A stretch of 20,206 nt of DNA from Hofstenia miamia (lineage: Eukaryota; Xenacoelomorpha; Acoela; Hofsteniidae): the NCBI GenBank assembly GCA_900660155.1, contig CABFPE010001169.1:47482-67687 (forward strand). Direction: 5' to 3'. Positions 10,001 through 18,765 of the stretch are shown here, piece after piece. Numbering within the stretch: the stretch's first letter is position 1; every line of letters starts with the position of its first letter. A program made the position numbers and the translations under genes. Below the pieces are notes generated by a model. It saw only the letters and a program-made list of their open reading frames with translations, had not been told where the DNA came from and searched no databases.

Positions 10001-13000
10001 GTCCATTTTTGACTTTTCCAATAAATCTTCTCTGTCTGATGAAGTCGATTTCGTCTGTTTCATGTTTAACATTTGTAACATGATCTTGTAGATCGGGGGA
10101 AAGTGACAAAATTTGAGCAGCAGTTTCTCTGCACACTTGCAAATCTCAACGGCCTTTTGCNAGGCACTCAATGCACTCCAAAGACCAGTTGCTTACACAG
10201 ACACCTCATATATGTGATTTATTTCACTATAAAAATTTACCAAATCTAGGAAATATCAAACACCCAAATAGCATTTATAGAAAAACTTCATAGTTTGAAA
10301 AAAAAGTGTATTTAAGATAGCTAGTAAAAATATTAACTGTGAAAATACAATATTATTCTAACACACATTTTCAAAAACAATATAAGCATACCAATAAAGC
10401 TCACTCTTGCATAATTTTAAGTAAAAAATTATAAACGATCTGTTAAATTTTAAATAATGGAAATAAAACTTTTCTCAAATTCTATGAGTATCTTGAAACC
10501 TTTCCTTTTAAAAAGTTATTTATCACAGGGGTAACTAGAATAACAAGAAGCCGAATCAATTCAATAGTGTGAAACAATAAATAGACTTTAAAATATTATT
10601 TCTTCAACTTTCTATTATATCGAACACTGAAAATAATTCATTAGATATATGTAGTTTTACCAACATATAAAATTTTAAAGGTCTTCTCGACTGTTACAAA
10701 AATAAACAGTGATAAAGAAAAAAGTAAAAATGTTCTCAATTTCAATGAATTAAATTTAATGGTAAGTATTTATTATATTTACAATAGTAAGAACAACAAA
10801 ATTCTACTATGAAATATTCAAGGTTTACTATCAGCCTACTTTTCTTTACAATATTGTATTGCTTTGAGGTCCTGTTATTCGAGTGGCCTTTGCTTCACAT
10901 TAAAGTCAAAACAGGGAAAAAATTACAAAATAGCATTCAAAGCAATAAGAACACATCAAATATAGTAATTCATGATACTTAGATGATGCTAAACGCAAAA
11001 ACTTACTCAATTGAAGCGATTGGTCTTCCTGATTTTAAAGCCATATATTTAGTAACAGGACTATACATTTCTAAACAACACACTTGTTTAAAACGAAAGA
11101 GACAACCACATATATTGTAACTCTCCAACTCATTACTTACTGCAAAAAGTCAGGATGCAGTTTAGTTAATCATTTCAATTACACATTTAATGAAATTTAC
11201 TGTTGGCTATAATTCAATAACGAGACCAATTATTTAAAAATCATTGGACAATTTTTTTAAAATGTAACAAGCTGTAAGGCAACTATATTAAACTCAACTA
11301 CCACAAATTTTTCAAAGTTAAAAACCATTTATTTCAACATTGCTTTCTTGGGAGTAGATAAAAGGCTGTCTCAAAAGCCACTTGAAAATTGTATTATTAC
11401 CGTGATTATTTTTTTACCTAAAATGGACTATTTTGACCACAAAAATTGCCCAAAAATACAAAAAACAATTTGACCATATATTGACGTAATAACAAAATTT
11501 AAACTACTTCAAATTGAGAATGTATTGCTTAAAGCGTGTTATAAAGTACTGCTGAAAGATGACAAAATATAATTATTCAGATTTTCAAATAAAAAATCAC
11601 AATTCTTTACTAAAAGTTTTGGAGCTACAAGACCTTCATCCAAGAATTACATTAGAACATTGGACCATTTAAAGTTTAGCAGTATTTGCTGGATTGCGAA
11701 TCTATCGCAATTACTTCTTTCATCTTACCTAATTGTTCTTTTACTTTGATTTAAGTTCTATTTTGAAAAGCATTTTCACATAACAATCGAAATTTACTAA
11801 TTAAGTAGTAGATTTTAACTTTATGCTGAAGCCCAGGTGAAAATTGGAAACAATCAAACTTTAGAAGAATTGGTAAATATTATCTCAGGGCTGGCTGAAA
11901 AAAACAAGGCTGTTTAAATCTTGTTTAAAACAGTGTTTCAAACAAGTGTTTTTTTCAAAGACTTTTTTCAATGTTTTTTTCAACGTATCAATTTCAAAAA
12001 CTGATAAATATTTATGGCATTCAAATCCAATATTTGAATTGTATGTTGTCGCCGTGGGATATGTGCAGTATACGCTACGGAACAGCCTTTCTAGCGAGAA
12101 TGTTCATAAACTGTCTTTCTGCTGGCGCATTTTAAAGGACACTTGAATAATATGCATATTTATGAAATGTTATATCAGTGTACATTGCATATGTGAAGCA
12201 AAAAAAAATTCTGAAAAAAACGTGTTTTAAACAACTAAAACAAATAAAACCTTTTTTTGTTTGTTTTTATAAAAAACATTTTGCCAGCCCTGTATTATCT
12301 TAAAGAGAATATAAATAATCACTAGAATAGTGTAATCCACAATGAGAATGTTCTTTGGTTAATTTACTGAAACAATTTAACATTCAAAGAAAAAAATTGG
12401 GACAAGCCTTGGTAGACATGAACTTTCTTTTGAATAAACCATTATATAGACAAGTCATTTTACAATTAAAAGATGCAAAAATAGTATTGCAACTTTCAAA
12501 TATATACCACATGAAAAATTACAAACCTGCCTTTTTAATCAAATATAAGTTGATTGGGTTTATGAATGTTTTTAATTACCCTCTATATTTTGATGTGGAT
12601 ATAATCACAAGTTAGCTGATGACAAAAACTACTTTGAAAATGACTAAGATATATGTAATGAACGATACAAAAAAAGCAAACAAAAAATATAATTTCATTA
12701 ATTTGTAATTTTAGGATTTCCTTCAAATTTAAACCAAAATAGTCGCGATTTATTCAAAAAAACGGAGTAATCCTCAATGGAAAACTACGGCTTAAGTATG
12801 TTTTGCATAAATGGAACTCAAAAGCCCTAGCAAGCAAATTCTAAGAAATCTACGAAAAGCAGACTTCATAAACAACCTCAACAATGCCGATCCCTGTAAA
12901 TTAAAAAAAAAACAGAATCGGAGCTGATATTTGCGTAATCATGGAATTTATGGTAATAAAAAAATCGGATTGCACATATAAAGATAATTGTGTGAAAATG

Positions 13001-13902
13001 GGAACATTGGTTATACATACCACTGCTGCCTATGAGAAAACCACCACCATGGATAAAAATAGCAAATGGACTCAAGGCAGTAGAGTGGTAATGGACCGGA
13101 GCACTTGAAAACAGCGTGATACTGAACGTCTCAGAAGAATATATCTTCTTGGATTCTACATTATTTTCAAGTTCATAAAACAGATCTGTATCAGCATAGG
13201 GTGCCAACAAAAGTGGAACTGCTTTGACCAAATAGTTTATACAATAATAGTCAATCTGATAAGATTGGATAGGAGATACTCTAGGAAGATACGTTGCCTA
13301 AAATCAAATTATTAAGATACATGAAATATTAGCCAATTGTCTGAGAAAATGGAAAGAATAACTGAAAGCCATTATATAATGATCTGATCATACAAAGAGT
13401 TAAACTTATAAAAGACTAGTTATTGCATTAAATAACTATTTAATTCAAGATTTTTATTTCCAACAATTTCTTGACAAATAAAAACGTTCAACTCCTTAAT
13501 TTCTTAGTTTATCAAGCGAAAATGCCTTTAATTTTATTCCCATAGGAGCTAGTTCAAAAACGAAAGTGCCAAGTATAAATTAAACAATAAAAAAAATTAA
13601 AAGCAATGAGACATTGTACATAGGTAAATGTAAATATTATTCTCATTGAAATATCTTTACATGTTGAAACAATAAAAATTTTCTTCAAAACGAACACTTA
13701 ATGTTCTACCCTGTCTTTAATATCATTGTGCTACAGAATAGGCGAAAGAAAAATAAAGGCTTACCAGTAAATCGATGAATGCAAAACATGGAGTTATCAG
13801 ACATTTCCAGATAAAAGGAAGCTTAAGGGTTTCATCTGCAGTGAAATAAGGGTGGACTAGCAAAGCAATGAGAAGAATTATAGCAACATACTTGAATTCC
13901 AT
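3744..13902 (-). CDS. Gene A: complete AADAC/NCEH1-like esterase, 7 exons, about 410 aa
   Basis: This is the whole spliced gene, with exons 13902-13765, 13297-13021, 11070-11007, 8602-8420, 8135-8039, 7974-7806 and 4047-3744. Intron phases run 0, 1, 2, 0, 1, 2 and every join keeps frame, allowing one unknown base at the 8419 gap. The product has an N-terminal hydrophobic anchor (about residues 5-20), HGGG oxyanion loop (129-132), nucleophile Ser203 in GDSVGGN, Asp358 in ADVLRDE and His387 in CYHVQF. Its length and triad spacing fit the roughly 400-residue AADAC/NCEH1 family. By family knowledge it would be a type II ER membrane enzyme with a lumenal catalytic domain, hydrolysing carboxyl esters or acetamides of lipids or xenobiotics. 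The substrate cannot be read from sequence. It lies downstream of gene B and upstream of decayed gene C, all head to tail. The main doubts are the gap at the exon 4 donor and the 3.8-kb last intron near a duplicated block. Confidence 0.85.
4073..4427. other. Gene A intron 6, 3' part: nothing assigned
   Basis: Unique sequence just after the duplicated block. A 94-codon minus-strand frame (4121-4405) is open but has no recognised family, and no splice sites tie it to gene A. I do not call it a gene. Confidence 0.5.
4428..4879. mobile_element. Possible MITE with 21-bp inverted ends
   Basis: The 21 bases at 4428-4448 (AAACATTCGTCAAACAATCC plus A) are the exact reverse complement of 4859-4879. 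They enclose about 410 bp of non-coding, AT-rich DNA within gene A intron 6. Perfect 21-bp arms at this spacing are very unlikely by chance. No clear target-site duplication flanks the arms, so the true ends may lie slightly outside. Superfamily unknown. Confidence 0.55.
4880..7805. other. Gene A intron 6, remainder: no gene recognised
   Basis: This is AT-rich intron. It contains G-runs near 5007-5060 and 5530-5600, including the palindrome GGGGATCCCC at about 5531-5540, and a weak open frame at 6714-6901 listed separately. Other open frames here are short and have no recognisable family or splice context. Confidence 0.6.
6714..6901 (-). other. Weak exon-like open frame in gene A intron 6
   Basis: On the minus strand an acceptor-like cttcag precedes 6901, and an open frame of about 61 codons reaches a TAA at 6714. 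The peptide (for example SNYRKRPIDRRIFLKVAVDI) has mixed, protein-like composition, unlike the Lys/Asn/Ile-rich shadow frames nearby. I do not recognise a family. It could be an alternative 3' exon, a scrap of an unrelated gene or element, or chance. Confidence 0.15.
7806..7974 (-). CDS. Gene A exon 6: cap-region exon with Cys cluster
   Basis: This 169-nt exon runs from acceptor tgttttag|GC to donor ggcgg|gtaat. It encodes FLKRSLMYRYFSHYIAGNDS and onward through HSHLSRETQ, matching the family segment with LM-x-RYW-x-x-Y-x-x-GN in AADAC. The end, FRC-x7-C-INIA-C-GG, is rich in cysteines and runs into a fourth Cys in exon 7. The intron before it is only 64 bp. The open frame upstream of the acceptor is intron read-through. 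Confidence 0.9.
8039..8135 (-). CDS. Gene A exon 5: YPVL exon
   Basis: This 97-nt exon runs from acceptor aattttag|AAA to donor ccag|gttagt. It encodes KSIFKQVIPVYPVLSMHNFR and continues SDSYTTYRNDPP, ending in phase 1 (Gly254 split). It corresponds to the AADAC core strand with the xYPVLQ motif and the following SY-x-x-Y turn. The paralogous exon at 19093-19189 has exactly the same length and phase. Confidence 0.88.
8361..8419. repeat. (AC)n/(AT)n microsatellite ending in an assembly gap
   Basis: Short AC repeats pass into about 45 bases of alternating AT with a few G/C interruptions, then an N at 8419. It lies at the 5' end of gene A intron 4, against exon 4. The true repeat length and the splice donor of exon 4 are hidden by this gap. 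Confidence 0.9.
8420..8602 (-). CDS. Gene A exon 4: nucleophile-elbow exon, 3' edge in a gap
   Basis: It starts at acceptor ttataag|T at 8602 and encodes YRLAVEHLYPSAIDDC followed by the elbow VLVGDSVGGNLVLGVAIKF. Ser203 is the nucleophile. YRLA-x-EH-x-P-x-A and GDS-x-GGN are family hallmarks. The exon runs into the single N at 8419, immediately beside an (AT)n/(AC)n microsatellite. The splice donor is therefore not visible. The next exon starts in phase 0, so at least one more coding base is required here. Confidence 0.85.
8801..8892. repeat. Inverted repeat, 15-bp arms, hairpin-like
   Basis: TTGCTAAACCAATTA at 8801-8815 is the exact reverse complement of 8878-8892, with a 62-bp spacer. Sixteen bases of the right part (ACTGTTGGCTATAATT, 8867-8882) recur at 11199-11214, which suggests a family of small intronic elements. 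No target duplication was seen. It lies in gene A intron 3. Confidence 0.5.
8893..9764. other. Gene A intron 3, middle part: nothing recognised
   Basis: AT-rich non-coding DNA on both strands, with no exon, RNA gene or repeat identified. Confidence 0.6.
9765..9912. repeat. 148-bp direct repeat, left copy
   Basis: Identical to 10162-10309 at an offset of 397. It ends exactly at the N at 9913. The two copies are most simply the overlapping ends of neighbouring contigs that were not merged. Confidence 0.85.
9914..10160 (-). mobile_element. Fragment of an LTR-retrotransposon Gag with zinc knuckle
   Basis: On the minus strand one frame reads CGKCGRTHIRNNCPAVG at about 9966-9916. This is a C-x2-C-x3-H-x4-C knuckle followed by PA-x-G, the pattern typical of nucleocapsid regions in Ty3/gypsy and related retrotransposons. 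Upstream, KAVEICKCAE (about 10158-10129) resembles the helical stretch that often precedes the knuckle. The segments lie in different frames, so the fragment is decayed or carries sequence errors. It is bounded by Ns at 9913 and 10161 and flanked by 148-bp direct repeats, so its placement here is doubtful. Confidence 0.6.
10162..10309. repeat. 148-bp direct repeat, right copy
   Basis: Exact copy of 9765-9912, starting right after the N at 10161 and continuing into unique intron sequence. If the locus is really continuous, one copy and the 247-bp piece between should be removed. Confidence 0.85.
10310..11006. other. Gene A intron 3, 5' part: nothing recognised
   Basis: AT-rich intron with no exon, repeat or RNA gene that I could support. 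The splice donor of exon 3 (gtaagt) lies at its right end. Confidence 0.6.
11007..11070 (-). CDS. Gene A exon 3: small 64-nt core exon
   Basis: This short exon is bounded by acceptor tgtttag|AA and donor ttga|gtaagt. The two leading bases complete the codon split from exon 2 (G|AA, Glu139). The two trailing bases are completed by exon 4 (GA|T, Asp160). Between them lie 20 codons, MYSPVTKYMALKSGRPIASI. This matches the family segment between HGGGxxxGS and (D/E)YRLAPE, which forms a helix and core strand. It was found only because exon 4 begins abruptly at YRLAVEH and the missing segment had to lie between. Phase agreement on both sides makes it convincing despite its size. Confidence 0.85.
11071..11877. 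other. Gene A intron 2, 3' part: nothing recognised
   Basis: AT-rich intron between exon 3 and the hAT-like MITE. The only item is the 16-bp match to the inverted repeat at 8867-8882 (11199-11214). Confidence 0.6.
11886..12292. mobile_element. hAT-like MITE, 407 bp, with 8-bp target duplication
   Basis: The element begins CAGGGCTGGC and ends GCCAGCCCTG, perfect 10-bp inverted termini of the CAGGG type common in hAT elements. It is flanked by an exact 8-bp direct repeat, TATTATCT, at 11878-11885 and 12293-12300. Eight bases is the standard hAT target duplication. Inside, CTTGTTTAAAACAGTG near the left end pairs loosely with GTGTTTTAAACAA near the right, giving imperfect subterminal inverted repeats. 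There is no transposase frame, so it is non-autonomous. It lies in intron 2 of gene A. Confidence 0.92.
12301..13020. other. Gene A intron 2, 5' part: nothing further recognised
   Basis: Non-coding, AT-rich. Next to exon 2 the intron (12960-13020) is homologous to the intron flanking the decayed gene C exon 2 (about 2440-2496), so the duplication took intron sequence along. Confidence 0.6.
13021..13297 (-). CDS. Gene A exon 2: HGGG oxyanion-loop exon
   Basis: It runs from acceptor tttag|GCA at 13297 to donor agtg|gtatgt after 13021, which is 277 nt or 92 codons plus one base. It encodes residues 47-138. The last part, IFIHGGGFLIGSS, carries the HGGG motif that forms the oxyanion hole in the hormone-sensitive-lipase family. 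The start ATYLPRVSPIQSYQIDYY lies between the anchor and the catalytic core. A decayed paralogous exon at 2497-2694 aligns codon for codon over the first 40 codons. Confidence 0.9.
13298..13764. other. Gene A intron 1
   Basis: A 467-bp phase-0 intron with donor gtaagcc and acceptor ttgattttag. Nothing else was recognised in it. Confidence 0.75.
13765..13902 (-). CDS. Gene A exon 1: start codon and membrane anchor
   Basis: ATG at 13902-13900 opens 46 codons ending in phase 0 at a consensus donor (ctg|gtaagcc). The peptide begins MEFKYVAIILLIALLVHPYF, a short basic N terminus followed by a hydrophobic stretch, as expected for the signal anchor of AADAC-type enzymes. The stretch is too short for a fold of its own. 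The start was chosen because it is in frame with exon 2 and sits just before the hydrophobic segment. No promoter motif is evident upstream (13903-14000 is plain AT-rich sequence). Confidence 0.8.
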
Positions 13903-15572
13903 TAACTATTCTACTAAAACACAGTAAAGCCCATTAACAATAAAATTCAAAGTAAAAATCAGTATTTCAATTGAATTGAGGGACACGTCATTCCATAGTA
14001 GTTACAGTTTCACCACGATAGACAGCCAAAAAATGTTCTAAAATCTCCAAATGCATCAAAAGCTTGTCAACTACATTTATAATTTTCGAATTGTGTAAAA
14101 TTAAACTCTGAAATTGATGTTAGAAATTTCCAATTTAATGCATAATTATAAATTTTCTACGCAAACTTATACATCATGTTTATAAAGTTTAAACAATTGT
14201 AATTTAGAATTTTTAATTTCAACAAATTTAGTCTAAACAATGGAGACATTAATATTTCAGCAATACAAAGTATGCAGATAAACAGCAATGGCGTTTTAGA
14301 AAAATTTACAGCCTTATTCTTGAGCAGTTTTTTATTTTTGTGATTTTAGAATAGAACAGAAAATTTGAAAAAATTAAAATACTAAAATGTGCTCAAATTC
14401 AAAAAACTAGATTGAAAAAATGAATTGATTTATACATGCGATGTAGTTCCTATGAACAAAATTGCATGCATGTTTATTTCATTTTATAAAACCAATAATT
14501 GTAGTGAATAATTCTAATAAAATCTTAATTATGTCGGCTAGTAGGCCAGTATTAGAAAAAATAATGTTCAGAAAATGAATAGTTACTTATAATTTTTGAA
14601 AGTAGACATTACACAGACAACATCAGAGCTGGAAGTGATCCGATCCCGACCGCGGTCCTGTCGGTCCAAAATTTTTCTAAGATTATATGCAAAGTTAAGT
14701 CATTTATCATGATTCTCATTTTACTTCAATACAATGTATTTCCAAATTTACATACACAATACTATATGCGTACATTAAATCATCCAAGTCATTTTAAATA
14801 TTAATTAATTATCAAAACCAAGTCATTCAGTGCTGTTAGCACAATCTCTGTAATTTACACCTGCGGCAAAAACAATTCGATTTTATCAGAAATAAAATTC
14901 TAATTGAATATCTTGGTCAATTTATCATAAGTCTAATAATTGCCTAACTAACTTGGTTTATTACATAATTACGTTGTATTTCATTATTGAATGCACGCCC
15001 TGTATGAACAACCACACGAAACTCCAGAAGTCGTTCTTGTATTAACAGACAGTCGATTTTCAAAGTGGTAATTAAGTAAGATTCTTCAAAGCATGTAAAG
15101 AATTAACTTAGAATTCATGCTGGTAATAGCAAAGTACATTAGAAACCAGATTAAAACTACGTCGAGAAAGAATTGATATTGTTTGTGGCACGTTTTCATT
15201 TCGCATATATATCTGAAAAAGAAACGAATAACACATATTTGTTGGATAGAAAAACTAAAATATTTGAAAGCAGTAAATCTAGTCGCCATTAAATATTATG
15301 TGATTATACATATCTGGCAATCATCACCAACTTTCATGAAATTTCAATAAAAATAACAAGTTCTAGAGTAAGTCTTCAATGAAGACCAAAAAGAGCAGCG
15401 AATTTCGGCTTTCGCCGCGGATTTTGATTTATACCCAATGTGCGATTGAGCAAACAGGTAACCCAACTAGCGTACCATAACGAAACGAATTAATGACTTC
15501 GAACACTTTCGTGTCAACAGAAGTGCAAGAAAGTGTTTATATAAGAAATGAAAATAATAATGAACTAAGCAA
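13903..15572. other. Intergenic DNA between genes B and A
   Basis: This should hold the 3' UTR of gene B and the promoter of gene A. No TATA box or poly(A) signal could be assigned with confidence. A more G+C-rich patch with the palindrome GACCGCGGTC lies at about 14640-14680, and another patch at about 15400-15480. CAGAGCTGG at 14624 resembles a hAT terminus, but no matching right end was found. Confidence 0.5.
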
Positions 15573-15876
15573 TTACAGAAGATCAACAACATATTCCGTG
15601 ATAGCAATGTCCATACCCTTGAAAATGAAATACGAAAAGCCACCATGAAAGCTGTTAAAAATTCTCAATGAAACATTGACATTGTAGCGGTTCAAGAGTT
15701 TTTCAAAAAGAATGGATTCGTCACGCAAAACATCTACGCGGCTAAGTACCAAGTGAATGGGTGGCAAGTACGTAGCTTCTTCAGGAGTAATCGCAATTGG
15801 ACAAAGATAGGGATCACGGAGGAGCTTGTCAAACATATCTGTAACAGCAGTCTTTTTATCACTGCGACAATCAGAC
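15573..15876 (-). CDS. Gene B exon 7: terminal exon with catalytic Asp and His
   Basis: It runs from acceptor attttag|G at 15876 to a TAA at 15575-15573, 304 nt and 100 codons plus stop. It encodes SDCRSDKKTAVTDMFDKLLR, then PYLCPIAIT, VLSRVDVLRDES (catalytic Asp) and FNSFHGGFSYF (catalytic His with the normal HGG context). It is clearly paralogous to exon 7 of gene A, with the same phase and length. The intact His loop suggests gene B is the more conventional enzyme of the pair. Confidence 0.88.
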
Positions 15877-16309
15877 CTAAAATATATCAGAGTAAACTGT
15901 TGAGGAAATATATATAGACAATATGGATCATATTTTTTAATAGGTTCCTATTATCTTAAAGATAGATCACATTAAGAAATTAATTCGAATCCGCAAGATA
16001 ATATTGTTATGAACTCATTCGCAAAACATACTTTCTCCGGTTTCATGATTCTTGAAGTACCGAGCCTTCAATAAATAATAATTTTCAACAAACAAGGACA
16101 AATCTATTACCTAATGCTTATGCAGCTAGATTTATTATTCCTGTTTTTGTACTAAATAGCTTTATAAAATATGATTTGGAATATGAGAAATAATAGAAGT
16201 GGAGTAATTCCTGGAAAATGTATAAATAGCTTTCTACGTGTTTATTCTAGAATTAATGTGGTAGGTAGTTTCCAATGGATAGATATGTTCATCATATTGC
16301 AATGATTAC

Positions 16310-16478
16310 CCTCCGCATGCGATGTTGATGCAGTCGGGATCAGAAGATGTTTCACATCGGAAGTATTCTTGTGTTTCACGACTAATGTGAGAATGTTCTA
16401 GGAAGTTTTCTACCAACGAATCATTTCCAAGGATGTAATAAGACCAATAACGCAGCATCAATCTTCGAGATAAAATAC
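16310..16478 (-). CDS. Gene B exon 6: intact cap-region exon
   Basis: This 169-nt exon has acceptor gtttcag|GT and donor ggagg|gtaat, the same length and phases as exon 6 of gene A. It encodes ILSRRLMLRYWSYYILGNDS and onward through HSHISRETQEYFRC, ending SSDPDCINIACGG. It splices in frame to exon 7 at 15876 (GG|G, Gly). LMLRYWSYY matches the AADAC family more closely than the gene A version does. A second copy, identical as far as it goes, lies at 17730-17844. Confidence 0.88.
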
Positions 16479-17105
16479 CTGAAACAAAATATATAATAGT
16501 GAAGCAGCAACGATTACAGCAAAAACAGTAAGAAAAAATATTTATAAAGTAGTTTACAAATCATTGGCAAGAATCCTATGAAAAAATTTCGGTTAGGAAT
16601 ATGGAACAAATTGGAAAAAATAAATTTTGTTAATTTAAAAACTTTTTTTTAATTCAAATTTCACACCTTGATCAACAGTATGCTTAAAAATGAATTGCTT
16701 GCTTTTGAAATATCAATTGGAGAATCTGGTCCCCTTTAATTGGGAATATCATTACTAAAGTGAATTCGTGTGACTAAAGCACGTGAAATAATTAACAAAT
16801 TTCAATGACAGTTCGAAAGTTTTACAAAAATTCAGATTATTTTCTTACTCAATGTTCAGGCAACCAGCAGGTCTACAGCCCAAGGGAGCACAACCACCCT
16901 CAACTGCTTGTCTTGTATAGATATACTACCCGAGATACACGACCATGAAGTCAGTAATCCTGAGGAACATCTCTACATGTATTAGTTCGTGATTTATAAT
17001 CGGTTAAAAAATTTCTAAAATAAGATTTAAAAAATTTCTAGACAGTTTAACATTTAATGAGAACTAATAACTTAAGAAACTTAATAGGCTAAAAAAAGAC
17101 ATGAC
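16479..17105. repeat. Intronic unit upstream of exon 6, copy 1
   Basis: Beyond the identical first 15 bases, this intron is recognisably but imperfectly similar to 17845-18765. Examples are AGTGAAGCAGCAA at both acceptors, TGTTCAGG near 16855 and 18512, and TTTAAAAAATTTCTAGA near 17027 and 18682. Together with the repeated exon 6 this shows a local tandem duplication. Confidence 0.7.
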
Positions 17106-17728
17106 TCTAATAAACAGGCTTGCAGTGGGGCGACAGTATTCAATCCACAACCCACACCACATCAGAAAAAATTTCCACAAAGCCACACTAAAAGTCCCAT
17201 AACACAACACAGGACAAAACTGATAAATATTTCAATAAAAACCATTTGTAGGATTTTATGCATAATTTAATCAGTATTAGTATACATCAAATTATAATAA
17301 AACTTTTCAAATTATTCACCTTGGTCAGATTCATTTATTTTTTAAAAAAGTTTTTCATTTGATATTAATATCATAATTCTTAGAAGTTTTAAATAATTTT
17401 CTCACTTATTCAAAATCATGGACTCCAAAACAATAGGCTGGATTTTTCTTCAATAATCACTCTAGAACAATAAAATTTACAAAACCCACTCTTAGCATTA
17501 CAAAAATTTTTAAAAAAGATTACATTGAGAAATTCAACTTAACTTTAACGGTGACTGTAAATTTAATATTAATTGGGACTATACTACGATTACTCAAAAC
17601 TAACTCAATGCATTTCCTTCTCATAAGTTATTTCTATTATGTCAAACAGCATTTGCTATTGAAGCAAGTCCTCAGGATTTTCCAAAATATGCAACCATTA
17701 TTGAGGCTGGCTACAAAAAATTCTTACA
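17106..17728. other. Spacer between the two exon 6 units
   Basis: Non-coding AT-rich DNA with a C/A-rich patch at about 17120-17220. No exon was identified. It ends at the N at 17729. Confidence 0.55.
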
Positions 17729-17729
17729 N

Positions 17730-17844
17730 TATTCTTGTGTTTCACGACTAATGTGAGAATGTTCTAGGAAGTTTTCTACCAACGAATCATTTCCAAGGAT
17801 GTAATAAGACCAATAACGCAGCATCAATCTTCGAGATAAAATAC
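17730..17844 (-). CDS. Second copy of gene B exon 6, cut by an assembly gap
   Basis: These 115 nt are identical to the first 115 nt of the exon at 16310-16478 and share its acceptor. The copy stops at the N at 17729, so the last 54 nt and the donor are missing. The identity continues about 15 nt into the upstream intron (17845-17859 against 16479-16493), then the two flanks diverge but stay homologous. It may be a duplicated, possibly mutually exclusive, exon, an exon of another gene copy, or an artefact of contig ends drawn from the same reads. Confidence 0.6.
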
Positions 17845-18765
17845 CTGAAACAAAATATAGCAGTGAAGCAGCAATGACTGCAGCAAAAAACAGAAAGAAA
17901 AAATATAAGCGATCCATCATAGCTTGCAAATCATTTGCCAGAAGTTGAGGTTAGGACTATAAAATAAACTTACTTGAAAACTTTCTAAATTCAATTTTTT
18001 ATAATACCTTCAAAAGTTCACTACTATATCAGAAGTTTCCTTCTGAGCAAAAGGCCAACATATTATTTAAATGCGCAATCAATTTCGAACTTTTCAAAAG
18101 TTTTTATTCGTTATTTTTTTAAAAATTTCTTTGAGAAATTTCTTAATTACTACTGTGTAACTTTTATCAAATTTGTAGAGGGTGGCCTATTTATATATCT
18201 ATGGGTTGAATAATTTCTAACTAATGTATTTTTTAACCAATCTTTTCAAAATTTTCAAATTTTCAACTAATAATTGAAAGAAATTAAATATATGTACTGA
18301 AATATATTTCGCAATTCACGTAAAACGTGAATAAGCATTAAACCAATTTTCTTTAAGCATATTAGGACATTTGGAAATCGTTGGATATTGACATATCTAT
18401 GGGCGAACGGCTCCCATGCAATGTTGAAGATCTTTGTTAAAGTGTGTTGTTGTGACTGAAGCACAAGAAAAAGTCTGTTTTATAAAAACTTCCATTTCTT
18501 TTCTTACGTAATGTTCAGGTAATTAGCACACCTAAATAGCAAGGCAGCGCAACTAACCTCAACTGTTTCATTTTATGTAAATATACTACCCAAAGCCTCT
18601 TGATTAACGTGGTGTGCAAATTCAGAAATCCTGAGGAACATTAGTGATTTAAAAGCGATTAAAATTTTTTACAAAACCATCACAGATTTAAAAAATTTCT
18701 AGAGAGCTTAACATTAAATGAGAACTAATAACCTAGAATCTTTTACATGTTAAAAAACTGAGGCA
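17845..18765. repeat. Intronic unit upstream of exon 6, copy 2
   Basis: This is the diverged partner of 16479-17105. It is about 300 bp longer, so one copy has gained or lost sequence in the middle. The open frames in it have no recognised product. Confidence 0.7.

Noticed and set aside
11946..12146. Plus-strand open frame of 66 codons
   Set aside because: It lies wholly inside the non-autonomous hAT-like MITE and does not resemble a transposase.
12355..12615. Plus-strand open frame of 86 codons
   Set aside because: Lys/Asn/Leu-rich composition expected from AT-rich DNA, with no homologue recognised and no splice or promoter context.
15086..15199. A 37-codon minus-strand frame with a hydrophobic stretch, a possible alternative first exon of gene A
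   Set aside because: It ends in its own stop and has only a weak donor. Exon 1 at 13765-13902 has a consensus donor, the right phase and the expected anchor.
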